Assembly: GCA_903877095.1 (NCBI GenBank)
Contig: CAIRCP010000058.1
Location: 1-36,057, forward strand
From: an uncultured Actinomycetes bacterium
GTDB lineage: Bacteria > Actinomycetota > Actinomycetes > Mycobacteriales > Mycobacteriaceae
DNA: 36,057 nucleotides
Reading direction: 5' to 3'
The position numbers were made by a program, and so were the translations under genes. Below, piece after piece: positions 10,493-18,384 of the stretch (its first letter is position 1; every line of letters starts with the position of its first letter). Under the pieces are notes generated by a model that saw only the letters and a program-made list of their open reading frames with translations, was not told where the DNA came from and ran no database searches.

Positions 10493-11656
10493 ATGCACCG
10501 CGAACACCGGGCTCCCCGGCCGGATTGGGAGCAGATCGTCGCCGCCCAGGGCATGTGCTTCGACGAGCCCGCCCGCTACGGCGACGGCACCATCCGGCCC
10601 TACTGGGACGAGTCGGTGCACTACGTGTTCGACATGGACGAGGTGCTGTCGATGGAGGCCAGCGTCGAGGTCCTGCACTCGATGTGCCTGGAGGCCGTCG
10701 AGCAGGTGGTGCTCACCGAGCGGTTCCGCGACTTCGGGCTGCCGGAGTGGAGCTGGGAGCCGATCGCGAAGTCATGGCGGCGCAGCGACCCGTATGTGTT
10801 CGGCAGGTTCGATCTGCGGTACGACGGAAAGCGCCCACCGGTGCTGCTGGAGTACAACGCCGACACCCCGACCACGCTGCTTGAGGCCTCGGTCCTGCAG
10901 TGGCACTGGAAGACCGACGTATTCCCCGCCGACGATCAGTGGAACTCCCTGCACGAGCGCCTCGTCGAGCGCTGGCAGGAGATCCGGCCGCGGCTGGCCG
11001 GCGAAGAAACCCACTTCACGTGGTCAGGTGCCGATATGACGGGCGAGGACAACGTGACCCTCGCTTACATGCAGGAGTGCGCGGCTGAAGCGGGTCTGCA
11101 CACCGTCGCACTGGCGATCGAGCAGCTCGGCTACGACAGCGACCTGGATCGCTTCGTCGATCTGGAGGAGGCACTGATCTCGTCGGTGTTCAAGCTTTAC
11201 CCCTGGGAGTTCATGCTCGACGACGAATTCGGCCGTCGCGCAACCGAACTCCTGCCCGAAACGATGTGGGTGGAGCCGCTGTGGAAGACGCTGCTGAGCA
11301 ATAAGGCGATCCTGGCGGTGCTGTGGGAGATGTATCCCGGGCACCCGAACCTGCTCCCGGCCTACCTCGACGACCCGCACGAGCTCACCGATTATCTACG
11401 CAAACCCAAACTCGGCCGGGAAGGCGGGAACATCACCGTCGCGGCTCCCGGCTACCAGCTGGAGACCGGTGGCGTCTACGGGGCGGAAGGCTTTGTGTAC
11501 CAACTGTTCGACCCGCTGCCGCGATTCGACGACATGCATCCGTGCCTGGGCGCGTGGATCGTCGGCGACGAGTCGGCCGGCCTGGGTATCCGCGAGAGTC
11601 CCGGCCTGATCACCGACAACATCTCAGCCTTTGTGCCACACCGGATTGGGTTATGA
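10493..11656 (+). CDS. Glutathionylspermidine-synthase-like ATP-grasp ligase (YgiC/YjfC family)
   Basis: 387 residues, the usual size of stand-alone YgiC/YjfC proteins, which lack the amidase half of bifunctional GspS. Family motifs are in order: RPYWDESVHYVFD near the N-terminus, LLEYNADTPTTLLEAS (about 121-136), YPWEFMLDDE, LSNKAILAVLWEM, KPKLGREGGNI and a C-terminal YQLFDPLPRFD followed by GAWIVGDESAGLGIRES. ATP-grasp enzymes of this family join a carboxylate to an amine through an acylphosphate. Mycobacteria use mycothiol rather than glutathione, so glutathionylspermidine is an unlikely product. A peptide or polyamine ligation at the membrane is a better guess, but the substrate is unknown. 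It sits between a YgiB-like protein and a DUF350 protein, overlapping the downstream frame. Confidence 0.9.
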   Translation: MHREHRAPRPDWEQIVAAQGMCFDEPARYGDGTIRPYWDESVHYVFDMDEVLSMEASVEVLHSMCLEAVEQVVLTERFRDFGLPEWSWEPIAKSWRRSDPYVFGRFDLRYDGKRPPVLLEYNADTPTTLLEASVLQWHWKTDVFPADDQWNSLHERLVERWQEIRPRLAGEETHFTWSGADMTGEDNVTLAYMQECAAEAGLHTVALAIEQLGYDSDLDRFVDLEEALISSVFKLYPWEFMLDDEFGRRATELLPETMWVEPLWKTLLSNKAILAVLWEMYPGHPNLLPAYLDDPHELTDYLRKPKLGREGGNITVAAPGYQLETGGVYGAEGFVYQLFDPLPRFDDMHPCLGAWIVGDESAGLGIRESPGLITDNISAFVPHRIGL

Positions 11657-11673
11657 CCCGCGAAGGAGTGTCG

Positions 11674-12123
11674 ATGCTGGCCACCGCTCTGAACCCCGAC
11701 TTCTGGTCGAGCGTCGGCCACGGCGTTTCAGCGATCGCGCTGTACACGATCCTCGGGGTGGCCCTGGTGGTGCTGGGCTTCTTCATCATCGACTGGACCA
11801 CACCGGGGCCGCTGCGGACGTTGGTGATGGCCGGCCGGCCGAACGCCGCGGCGATCGCCGCCGCCGGGGTGGTGTCCATCGCCCTGATCGTGGTGCTGAC
11901 CATCTACTCCTCGGCCGGTGACATAGTTCAGGGTCTGGTGGGAACGCTGATCTTCGGCGTCCTCGGGCTCATCAGCCAGGCGCTGTGCGTGCGGCTGATC
12001 GGACTGGTCACCGGGATCGACATCGGCCGGGTGCTGGCGGCGGAACGCTTCGTCCCCGAAGTGCTGGTCGTGGTCGCCGCTTATGTTGCTTTCGCCCTCA
12101 TCATCGGGATCGCCATCCTGTAG
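11674..12123 (+). CDS. DUF350 (UPF0719/YjfL-like) integral membrane protein
   Basis: 149 residues with about four hydrophobic segments: IALYTILGVALVVLGFFIID, AAIAAAGVVSIALIVVLTIY, LVGTLIFGVLGLISQALCV and VLVVVAAYVAFALIIGIAIL. DUF350 proteins are usually pairs of two-helix units, as here. I prefer the ATG at 11674 because AAGGAG lies 5 nt upstream. The in-frame ATG at 11653 would overlap the ligase stop by 4 bp (ATGA) and add seven residues. DUF350 genes recur beside YgiC/YjfC ligases and DUF1190 proteins in other bacteria (yjfL-yjfM-yjfC in E. coli), which supports a shared membrane process. The biochemical role is unknown. Confidence 0.88.
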   Translation: MLATALNPDFWSSVGHGVSAIALYTILGVALVVLGFFIIDWTTPGPLRTLVMAGRPNAAAIAAAGVVSIALIVVLTIYSSAGDIVQGLVGTLIFGVLGLISQALCVRLIGLVTGIDIGRVLAAERFVPEVLVVVAAYVAFALIIGIAIL

Positions 12124-12161
12124 CGATCCCGTTTGTCAGACCCTCCTGCAAGCATCGGGGC

Positions 12162-12662
12162 ATGTACGAAATGCCGCCCCCGCAGCCAGCATCCGATCAC
12201 GTCGACTCCCAGGCACTCGCCGACGATCTGCTCGATCCGATCGGTGGTGTGGTCGCGGTTGAGCTATCGCGCCGCTTCGTCCGGCTCTGCCTGAGTTGGT
12301 CGGAGCCCATGGTGGCCGATCTGGCCGCGCAGGAGACCATGCTGCGCCGGCGCGGCGGTATGGAACTGGCGGAACGATTGCTTGCGCAGCGCCTGTACCA
12401 ACGCATCGACCCGCAGGTCTTCCGACTGCTGCAGGCCAGCGTGCCGTTGGCTCATGCGGAGTTCACGCTGGGCCAACTGGAGGAGATGCTGCGTTCGAAG
12501 TTCGGCGACGTGGTCCGGACGTTGGTGGATTACCTACTCAGCCACGACCGCGACACCGCGATCCAGATGGGCGCGGTGGCGACCACCATGGCCGGGCGCG
12601 AGGTCCGCGCGGCGGTGTCCCGGATCATGGCGGACACCCATCTCGCCGATGACGATCATTAG
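12162..12662 (+). CDS. Unrecognised 166-aa helical protein, last gene of the ATP-grasp cluster
   Basis: I do not recognise a family. After a Pro-rich start (MYEMPPPQPAS) the protein is almost wholly helical and amphipathic, with heptad-like Leu/Ala spacing and many Arg, Glu and Gln (for example AERLLAQRLYQRIDPQVFRLLQ). It has no signal peptide or membrane segment, so it is probably cytoplasmic. It begins 38 bases after the DUF350 stop, same strand, with GGGG upstream of the ATG at 12162. It ends 40 bases before a convergent gene, so it closes the transcription unit. Its position makes it a candidate partner of the ligase system, by context alone. Confidence 0.7.
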   Translation: MYEMPPPQPASDHVDSQALADDLLDPIGGVVAVELSRRFVRLCLSWSEPMVADLAAQETMLRRRGGMELAERLLAQRLYQRIDPQVFRLLQASVPLAHAEFTLGQLEEMLRSKFGDVVRTLVDYLLSHDRDTAIQMGAVATTMAGREVRAAVSRIMADTHLADDDH

Positions 12663-12702
12663 GCCCTGACTCTGGCATTCCCCGCGCGGCTCCTCCGGAT
12701 TA

Positions 12703-14502
12703 CTAGCCCGACGCCGGACGCGGTGCCAGGTAGCCCACCGGGCCGGAGGCGACGCAGACCGTCAATGCTGCCGTGGCAGCGCGCACCGTAATGGCGTCGC
12801 CGGCGCCGGAGAGCCCCACGAACACCCGGTTGAGTCCCGGCTTGACCGGCACCTTGGTCTCGGGGCCCTCCGGAAGGGACACCAGCAGGCTGCCCTCACT
12901 GTTGGCCAGGTAGTTGATCTCGGTGGTCCACTCCGACGGCAGCAGGGGGCCGTCGAGCGGCATCCGGACCGCGTCGTCGGGCTGCACTAAGTAGCCGCAC
13001 CGGGGGCGCGCACCCGGGACGATCCGGCGGACCCAGGTGACCTCGGCGTCGACGACCCGGCCGGTGTTGTCCAGCATCCGCAGCCGATCGGTGGAGCGCT
13101 CGAACTCGGGTCGGTCGGCGATCAGCGCGAACATGTGGCTGGCGAGGCTCGCCGGGCCGACGACGCGCTGCAGGATCAACGGGTCGACCTCCTGATCCAG
13201 CATCGGCGACGTTGAATTCGCGCGTGCCTGAGCCAGACTGGGCACCGCAGTCTGCAGATAGGACTTCGTCGGATTGTCCTGCCAACTGGTCAGGAACGTC
13301 CGGGTGGACACCAGGCTGCTGGCCACAAACGCCAGCGCGAGCGCAACAGTCACGGCTGTCCGGCGCGCGGAGGCGTCGAGCCAGCGCGCCCCTGGCCGGT
13401 TGGGCGCGCACAAGCCCACGGCCGCGAGCAACGCGAGCACCCACGCCAGGTCCGGCAGATACCGGAGGGTCTGGGCGAGTTCCAGAGCGGTGAAGGCCGA
13501 CGACCGCATCAGGTAGATCGGGACCTGGCAGGCGACCGCGTAGCCCAGCGCGACCAGCCAGACGGCCCCGATGTTGCGCTTGCGTAGGACCGACACCACC
13601 AACACAGCCGCCAGTGCCACCCAGCCCGCCGCCATCGCCGCCAGCGGCGGAACCGCCCAAGGCGAGGCCGGCGCCCAGCGCTGCCACTGCCACGGCCCGC
13701 CCGCCAGACCGGGTACGATCCCGTGAGTTACCGCCCGCCGCAACAGATCCCACGTCATCGACAGGTCGCCGCTCCAGCGCTTCTGGTCGACCACCGCGAG
13801 ATACAGCGCCACCCACGCCGCCGTCAGCGCCAGCGAAGCAAGCCACAGGCTCCGCCCCGCCCGCCATACTTCGCGCACCGGATCCGCGCGGCCTGCGACG
13901 TGCCCCAGCAGCGCGGCAATCGTGAATGCCACGACCGGAATCACCGCGGATTTCTCGAAGAACAGCAGGCCCGCTAAGTATGCGAGCACACCTGTCACGG
14001 CATAACGTCGGTCGCCGGTTCGCACCAGCAGAACCGCATCGCCGCACACCCACGCCAGCGCGGCCAGCATCGGCAGGTAGTTCAGCGCCGCCGCCCACCA
14101 GGCGAACGCCGGCACCGTCAACGGTGTGAACAAGGCAAAAACCAACGGCAGCAACAGAACCGGACGCCAACCGAGAATGATCCACAGCGTCCGCAACAAC
14201 GCCAGCGAGGCCACCAGTTGGAGCACCAGCAGGCTGAGCGCCGGCCAGAACCACACCAGCGGCGCCAGCCGGGTGAGCACCCCGCCGAGCAGGAACGCCG
14301 CCGGCATCACATGTCCGTCGTGGTCGCTGAACAGGTAGGCCGCCGACAGCAAGGGCTGGGTCCCGGCCCGGCCCACGATGATCAGGTCGTCCCAGTAGAA
14401 ATAGCCGCCGAAGGCCAGCGCAGCCCGCACTAGCAGCTGAAGTCCGACCAGCGCCAAAGCCGCCGCAGCCACGGCCGGCACACGACGCTGGACATCGGAC
14501 AT
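12703..14502 (-). CDS. GT-C-like polytopic membrane glycosyltransferase
   Basis: 599 residues. About ten or more transmembrane helices occupy the first 410 residues, followed by a soluble domain of about 180 residues with two cysteines (RPRCGYL, LTVCVASG). The first extracytoplasmic loop holds an acidic pair, D38-D39 in FYWDDLIIVG, the place where GT-C enzymes carry their catalytic or metal-binding acid. Such enzymes move a sugar from polyprenyl phosphate to an acceptor outside the membrane. The nearby PpgS-like synthase makes such a donor, so it may be the partner. The call is by topology and context; I cannot name a specific family. ATG 14502 is chosen because TACAGT lies exactly 7 nt upstream, suiting a leaderless message. 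GTG 14508 would add two residues. Confidence 0.7.
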   Translation of the reverse strand: MSDVQRRVPAVAAAALALVGLQLLVRAALAFGGYFYWDDLIIVGRAGTQPLLSAAYLFSDHDGHVMPAAFLLGGVLTRLAPLVWFWPALSLLVLQLVASLALLRTLWIILGWRPVLLLPLVFALFTPLTVPAFAWWAAALNYLPMLAALAWVCGDAVLLVRTGDRRYAVTGVLAYLAGLLFFEKSAVIPVVAFTIAALLGHVAGRADPVREVWRAGRSLWLASLALTAAWVALYLAVVDQKRWSGDLSMTWDLLRRAVTHGIVPGLAGGPWQWQRWAPASPWAVPPLAAMAAGWVALAAVLVVSVLRKRNIGAVWLVALGYAVACQVPIYLMRSSAFTALELAQTLRYLPDLAWVLALLAAVGLCAPNRPGARWLDASARRTAVTVALALAFVASSLVSTRTFLTSWQDNPTKSYLQTAVPSLAQARANSTSPMLDQEVDPLILQRVVGPASLASHMFALIADRPEFERSTDRLRMLDNTGRVVDAEVTWVRRIVPGARPRCGYLVQPDDAVRMPLDGPLLPSEWTTEINYLANSEGSLLVSLPEGPETKVPVKPGLNRVFVGLSGAGDAITVRAATAALTVCVASGPVGYLAPRPASG

Positions 14503-14509
14503 CGCCACG

Positions 14510-14515
14510 ACTGTA
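14510..14515 (-). promoter_or_regulatory. Possible -10 element for a leaderless GT-C transcript
   Basis: TACAGT on the minus strand fits TANNNT, with a 7-nt spacer to the ATG at 14502. This would give the gene its own promoter within the minus-strand cluster, immediately downstream of the 34-bp tandem array. It is a motif match only. Confidence 0.4.
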
Positions 14516-14525
14516 CGGACGCGAC

Positions 14526-14689
14526 GGTCGGATCCGCTCCGCTACTCCTCGGGCGCGATGGTCGGATCCGCTCCGCTACTCCTCGGGCGCGATGGTCGGA
14601 TCCGCTCCGCTACTCCTCGGGCGCGATGGTCGGATCCGCTCCGCTACTCCTCGGACGCGATGGTCGGATCCGCTCCGCTACTCCTCGGG
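14526..14689. repeat. 34-bp tandem array, 4.8 copies
   Basis: Units start at 14526, 14560, 14594, 14628 and 14662. The first four are 34 bp and the last is about 28 bp. Each contains the palindrome CGGATCCG followed by CTCCGCTACTCCTCGG. Copies are nearly identical; the clearest change is CTCGGA for CTCGGG in the fourth. The unit length is not a multiple of three, so it is not a coding repeat. It fills the gap between the DUF2304 stop and the GT-C gene, upstream of that gene. On the transcribed strand each unit contains GAGGAGTAG, which resembles a ribosome binding site. It looks like a MIRU/VNTR-type locus. Confidence 0.95.
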
Positions 14690-14702
14690 ACGCGGCAAGG
14701 CC

Positions 14703-15041
14703 TCAGTGATCTGGCGTCCGGGCGCTCTGCAGCGCCACCGCCCTGGCCAGCCGGGCGTAGCGCAGTTCGAGTTCCTTGAACCGCAGATAGGTGCTCATCG
14801 TGGTGAACACGAACGCGATCACCAACGCGTAGGAGAGCAGGTCTGTACCGCGGTCCACGCCCAGCCAGTTCGCCAGCACCGTGGTGTCGTCCGGCCGCAG
14901 GATCGCGTAGATCGCCGCGATGACGAACAGGACGTAGCCCACCTTGACCCACGCCTTGGCTTTGGCGTTGGTGCGCTGACGCAACAGGTACACCAGCAGC
15001 GCCACCACCGCGGAGATGAGTAGCACCTGAATCCAGTTCAT
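14703..15041 (-). CDS. DUF2304 membrane protein, partner of PpgS (Rv3632-like)
   Basis: 112 residues with three hydrophobic segments: IQVLLISAVVALLVYLL, VGYVLFVIAAIYAIL and LLSYALVIAFVFTTMSTYL. A short basic C-terminal helix follows (ELELRYARLARAVALQ). DUF2304 proteins commonly sit beside polyprenyl-phosphate glycosyltransferases. Rv3632, its counterpart, is encoded with and supports PpgS in M. tuberculosis. The ATG at 15041 overlaps the stop of the upstream glycosyltransferase by 4 bp (ATGA), so the two are translationally coupled. The longer frame starting at 15164 lies inside the upstream gene and is rejected. Confidence 0.9.
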   Translation of the reverse strand: MNWIQVLLISAVVALLVYLLRQRTNAKAKAWVKVGYVLFVIAAIYAILRPDDTTVLANWLGVDRGTDLLSYALVIAFVFTTMSTYLRFKELELRYARLARAVALQSARTPDH

Positions 15042-15748
15042 CGGCGCATCCTTCCGCGCAGGAATCCGTCGAAGACGATGTTCACCCCGTTGAGCAGCGG
15101 CTGACCCTTGGACAGCGAATAGTCGGTGTAGAGAATCTCGACCGGCAATTCGACTACTCGCCAATTGTTTTCGTCGATCAGCTTGATGAACTCCCCGGCG
15201 TGGCTCATTCCGCTCATGGTGAGGTTGAGGTGGTCGGCCACCGTCCGGTTGAACACGCGCAGTCCGTTGTGCGCGTCGGTGAGGCCCAGCCGTCGGCTGC
15301 TGGGGCTCAGCCAGGCGGCGGCCCGCAGAACGATCCGCTTCAGCGCCGGTGTGCGCACGGGTGCGCCACTGAACCGGGTGCCGATGACGATGTCCGCATC
15401 GCCCCTCGAGATGCGTTCGATCATGGCGACGACGTCGGCGACGCGGTGTTGGCCGTCGGCGTCGAAAGTGGCGAACAGTCGCGCGCCCGGTTGGCTTCGG
15501 GTGTACTCCACCCCGGTCTGGATGGCCGCCCCCTGACCCAGATTGACCGGATGTGGAACCACATGCGCGCCGGCGCGCAGGGCCGCCTCGGCGGTGCCGT
15601 CGCGGCTGCCGTCGTCAACGCACACCACGTTGGCGAACACCGACCGCAGGCCCTCGACGACGTCGCCGATGACCTGCTCCTCGTTGAAGGCTGGAATGAT
15701 GATCCAGATGCCCGAAGTGTCGATGGGCACAACGTACACGCTGTTCAA
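15038..15748 (-). CDS. ppgS: GT-A family 2 polyprenyl-phosphate sugar synthase (PpgS-like, Rv3631)
   Basis: 236 residues, cytoplasmic GT2 fold resembling dolichyl-phosphate mannose synthases. It has IIIPAFNEEQVI (17-28), the nucleotide-binding VVCVDDGSRDGT (41-52) and the DXD-type motif DADGQH (D96, D98). In M. tuberculosis Rv3631 (PpgS) loads N-acetylgalactosamine onto decaprenyl phosphate to decorate arabinogalactan. The same activity is inferred from order and similarity, and the sugar could differ. The first start is TTG 15748; GTG 15739 or 15730 are alternatives, all leaving the PIDTSGIW segment intact. It is followed in a 4-bp overlap by the DUF2304 gene and preceded by the flippase gene. 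Confidence 0.87.
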   Translation of the reverse strand: MNSVYVVPIDTSGIWIIIPAFNEEQVIGDVVEGLRSVFANVVCVDDGSRDGTAEAALRAGAHVVPHPVNLGQGAAIQTGVEYTRSQPGARLFATFDADGQHRVADVVAMIERISRGDADIVIGTRFSGAPVRTPALKRIVLRAAAWLSPSSRRLGLTDAHNGLRVFNRTVADHLNLTMSGMSHAGEFIKLIDENNWRVVELPVEILYTDYSLSKGQPLLNGVNIVFDGFLRGRMRR

Positions 15749-15781
15749 CGCTTCGCCGGGGCAGGCGCCGGGTCATCCGTC

Positions 15782-17053
15782 TCAGCGCGTTCGGGCCAGC
15801 GCGGCCAGATGTACGGCGATACCCACCAGTGGTCCGCACAGCAGGGCGACGATGGTCCGGGTCTCCAGCCCAAGGGGCAGGCACAGCAGCAGCGCGGCAG
15901 CGGCCGTCGCTCCCACCCACCCGAGCGCATAGGCCCGGTGCAGGGCCGCGGCGACGGTCGCCGCCCCGGTCAGGGTCAGCAGGGCGATCGTCGTCGCCGC
16001 CGTGGTCAGCCAGGCCAGCAGCGCACCGGTGGTCTGGTACTCGGGGCCGAAGGCAGTCCGCAGCAGCCACGGCCCCACCACATAGGCGGCCGCCACGCCC
16101 ACCGCACCCACCGCCGCGATAGCCGCCGCCGGAGCCACCAGCGCCCGCAACCTGGCACTGCGGTGGTCGACGAAGTGCGCGATCAGGTTGCCCTGCATGG
16201 CCGTCATCGGCACCAGCAGCGGTGCCCGGGTCAGCGTCACCGCCAGGATCACCACACCGCCGGCGGCGCCGAGATGAGCTGACGTCGCCTTGAGCAGCAC
16301 CGGGAATCCCATCACCAGAATGGCGCTCGCGCCCGCCGCCGCGATCGAATGCGCCGCCCCGCGCAGGAATCCGGAAGCCTCTCCCGCCGTGGACATTTCA
16401 GCGACCGCCCGCGCCGCCGGCGAGCCGGCCAGCACCAGGAACCACGCCACCGCGCCGCCGACCGTCGCCCACAGGTAACCGACCAGGCCCCAGCCGAGCC
16501 GGAAGGTCACCGCCGCCACCACCACCCGGATGACAGCGTCGATGACCATCAGCGAGCCGTAGTGTGACCAGCGGCCCGCGCCGGCGAGCATGCCCAGCAG
16601 CGTGGCGTGCATGCAGAACCCGGCGAGTCCCAGGGCCAGCAGCGCCACCGACAGCATGCGCTGCTGGGCGAAGACATGCGGCGCCCACAGCAGCGACGTG
16701 AGCCCCACCAGTACCGCCGACGCCAGCCCCACACCGGCGGCGACCCGCATCGGGTGGGTGGTCGGACCGTCACCCCGGCCGCCGACGCCTGCGGAGACCG
16801 AAGCCGCCCGCACCTCCCGGGTGGCCTCCTGCAGCAGCCCGTTCGCAGCGCCGGTCACCAAGCCGAAGGCGCCCCAGAACACCGCGAACACGGAGAAGCC
16901 CGCCGGCTCAAGATTGCGGGCGGCCAGGTACAGCACGGCGTATCCGCAGGCCGCGGTGATCGCGGTGGCCAGCCCAACCCGCACGACACTGCTTCGCGCC
17001 ACCGGACCGGCTGCGGCGCCCACCGCCTCGTAGGCGGCGCTGGCGTCGGTCAC
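15782..17053 (-). CDS. Polysaccharide flippase-like integral membrane protein (Rv3630-like)
   Basis: 423 residues and about 12 to 14 predicted transmembrane segments rich in Ala, Val and Gly, with short loops, in the manner of the MOP/PST exporter superfamily (Wzx, MurJ and relatives). Start GTG 17053 gives a 4-bp GTGA overlap with the upstream peptidase stop; the longer frame to 17092 would overlap that gene by 43 bp. It occupies the place of Rv3630, upstream of ppgS. A role in moving a lipid-linked sugar or other envelope precursor across the membrane is inferred. I see no motif that names the substrate. Confidence 0.8.
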   Translation of the reverse strand: MTDASAAYEAVGAAAGPVARSSVVRVGLATAITAACGYAVLYLAARNLEPAGFSVFAVFWGAFGLVTGAANGLLQEATREVRAASVSAGVGGRGDGPTTHPMRVAAGVGLASAVLVGLTSLLWAPHVFAQQRMLSVALLALGLAGFCMHATLLGMLAGAGRWSHYGSLMVIDAVIRVVVAAVTFRLGWGLVGYLWATVGGAVAWFLVLAGSPAARAVAEMSTAGEASGFLRGAAHSIAAAGASAILVMGFPVLLKATSAHLGAAGGVVILAVTLTRAPLLVPMTAMQGNLIAHFVDHRSARLRALVAPAAAIAAVGAVGVAAAYVVGPWLLRTAFGPEYQTTGALLAWLTTAATTIALLTLTGAATVAAALHRAYALGWVGATAAAALLLCLPLGLETRTIVALLCGPLVGIAVHLAALARTR

Positions 17054-18384
17054 AGTGGCGGAACCCGCGGCGAATACAGCCAGGTGTCCCACAGTGCCCG
17101 CAGGGATATGTCGGCGTAGTTGGCCGCCAGACCGGTGAAGTCGTCGGTGACGACGCTGCCGTGCCGGTGGCGGGTGGTCCAGTCGCGAAGCAGCCCGTAG
17201 AACCGTTCGTCACCGATGAGGCCGCGTAGCGCGTGCAGGGTCAGCGCGCCGCGCTTGTAGACCCGGTCGTCGAACATGTCGACCGGGCCCGGGTTGCACA
17301 ACACCAGATCCTGCGGCGCGGCGACCAACCGCTGGTGGTAGTGACGGGCCAGTTCGTCGGCCGTCGGACCGCCGGAGTGCTCCGACCACAACCACTCCGC
17401 GTAGCAGGCGAAGCCTTCGTGCAGCCAGATGTCCCGCCAGCGGCGCGCGGTGACACTGTTGCCGAACCACTGGTGGGCAAGTTCGTGGGCGATCAGCCGC
17501 TCGGATCCGCGCCGACCATCGCAGTGGTTGGCTCCGAAGACTGAAATCCCTTGCGCTTCAAGCGGAATCTCCAGATCGTCGTCGGTGACGACGACGGTGT
17601 AGCCGGCCGACAGCGGATATGCGCCGAACAGCTTGACGAAGAGTTTCATCATCGCCGGCTGACGGGCGAAATCGTGATCGAAGTTCGGTCGCAGTCGCTC
17701 GGGAATCACCGCCTTCATGGGCACCGTCGTCTTGGGCAACTGGTGCAGTTCGTACATGCCGATCTGGACCGTCGCCAGGTAGGTCGACGTGGGGTCGGGC
17801 ATCTCGTAGGTCCACACGGTCTGCCCGGCGCGCACCCGGCGTGACACCAGTTCCCCCGGCGCGATCGCGTAATAGGGGCTGTCCGTGCTGATCTGGATGC
17901 GGTAGCTGGCTTTGGAGCTGGGATGGTCGTCGCAGGGGAACCACGACGGCGAGCCGTTGGGCTGGCCGGCCACCAGGGCGCCGTTGGAAAGCTCCTCGAA
18001 ACCGACCTCGCCCCAGATCGATCGGACCGGCCGCGGTGTCCCGCCGTAGCGAACTGTGATCGACATCGCCGAACCGGGGGGCAGTTGACTGCTCAGCCGG
18101 ATTCGCAGTTTTCCACCCGAGGTCGCGAAATGGGCTGGGCGCCTTCCGTTGACGCTGACCTTGGTCACGCCCAGGTTCTCGGCCAGGTCAAGTGTGAAGG
18201 TTTGCAGGGACGCCAGGGTGACGGCGGTGACGGTCGCGGTCCCGGTGAGGCGGTTGCTGGATACCTTGTATTCCAGTTCCAACTCGTAGCGCGACACCCG
18301 GTAGCCGAAGTTCCCGTTGTTGGGCAGGTACGGGTCGATCACCGGCGGCTTGCCGCTGCCGGCCTTCCCGGGGCTGTTCTTCAC
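17050..18384 (-). CDS. M1-family zinc aminopeptidase
   Basis: 444 residues. It has the M1 N-terminal beta domain and catalytic domain but no long C-terminal helical domain, so it is short for the family. Zinc ligands are H300 and H304 in HELAHQWFGNS, with E323 in WLHEGFACYAEWLW. The substrate-amine site, GAMEN in classic enzymes, appears as LEAQG (275-279). The transition-state tyrosine is likely that of VYKRGALTLHALR. No signal peptide is visible, so it is probably cytoplasmic. Start GTG 18384 overlaps the synthetase stop by 4 bp (GTGA). M1 peptidases trim N-terminal residues. Being coupled to a Pls-like peptide synthetase suggests it processes or recycles that product, which is inference. 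Confidence 0.9.
   Translation of the reverse strand: MKNSPGKAGSGKPPVIDPYLPNNGNFGYRVSRYELELEYKVSSNRLTGTATVTAVTLASLQTFTLDLAENLGVTKVSVNGRRPAHFATSGGKLRIRLSSQLPPGSAMSITVRYGGTPRPVRSIWGEVGFEELSNGALVAGQPNGSPSWFPCDDHPSSKASYRIQISTDSPYYAIAPGELVSRRVRAGQTVWTYEMPDPTSTYLATVQIGMYELHQLPKTTVPMKAVIPERLRPNFDHDFARQPAMMKLFVKLFGAYPLSAGYTVVVTDDDLEIPLEAQGISVFGANHCDGRRGSERLIAHELAHQWFGNSVTARRWRDIWLHEGFACYAEWLWSEHSGGPTADELARHYHQRLVAAPQDLVLCNPGPVDMFDDRVYKRGALTLHALRGLIGDERFYGLLRDWTTRHRHGSVVTDDFTGLAANYADISLRALWDTWLYSPRVPPL

Noticed and set aside
10493..11656. True glutathionylspermidine synthase
   Set aside because: There is no amidase domain, and mycobacteria use mycothiol, so only the ATP-grasp fold is claimed.
14526..14689. 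CRISPR array
   Set aside because: Units are directly adjacent with no variable spacers and no cas genes; this is a tandem repeat. The same holds for 23507-23613.
14558..15023. Plus-strand reading frames over the 34-bp array and DUF2304
   Set aside because: The repeat unit is not a multiple of three and the frames are antisense shadows of real genes.
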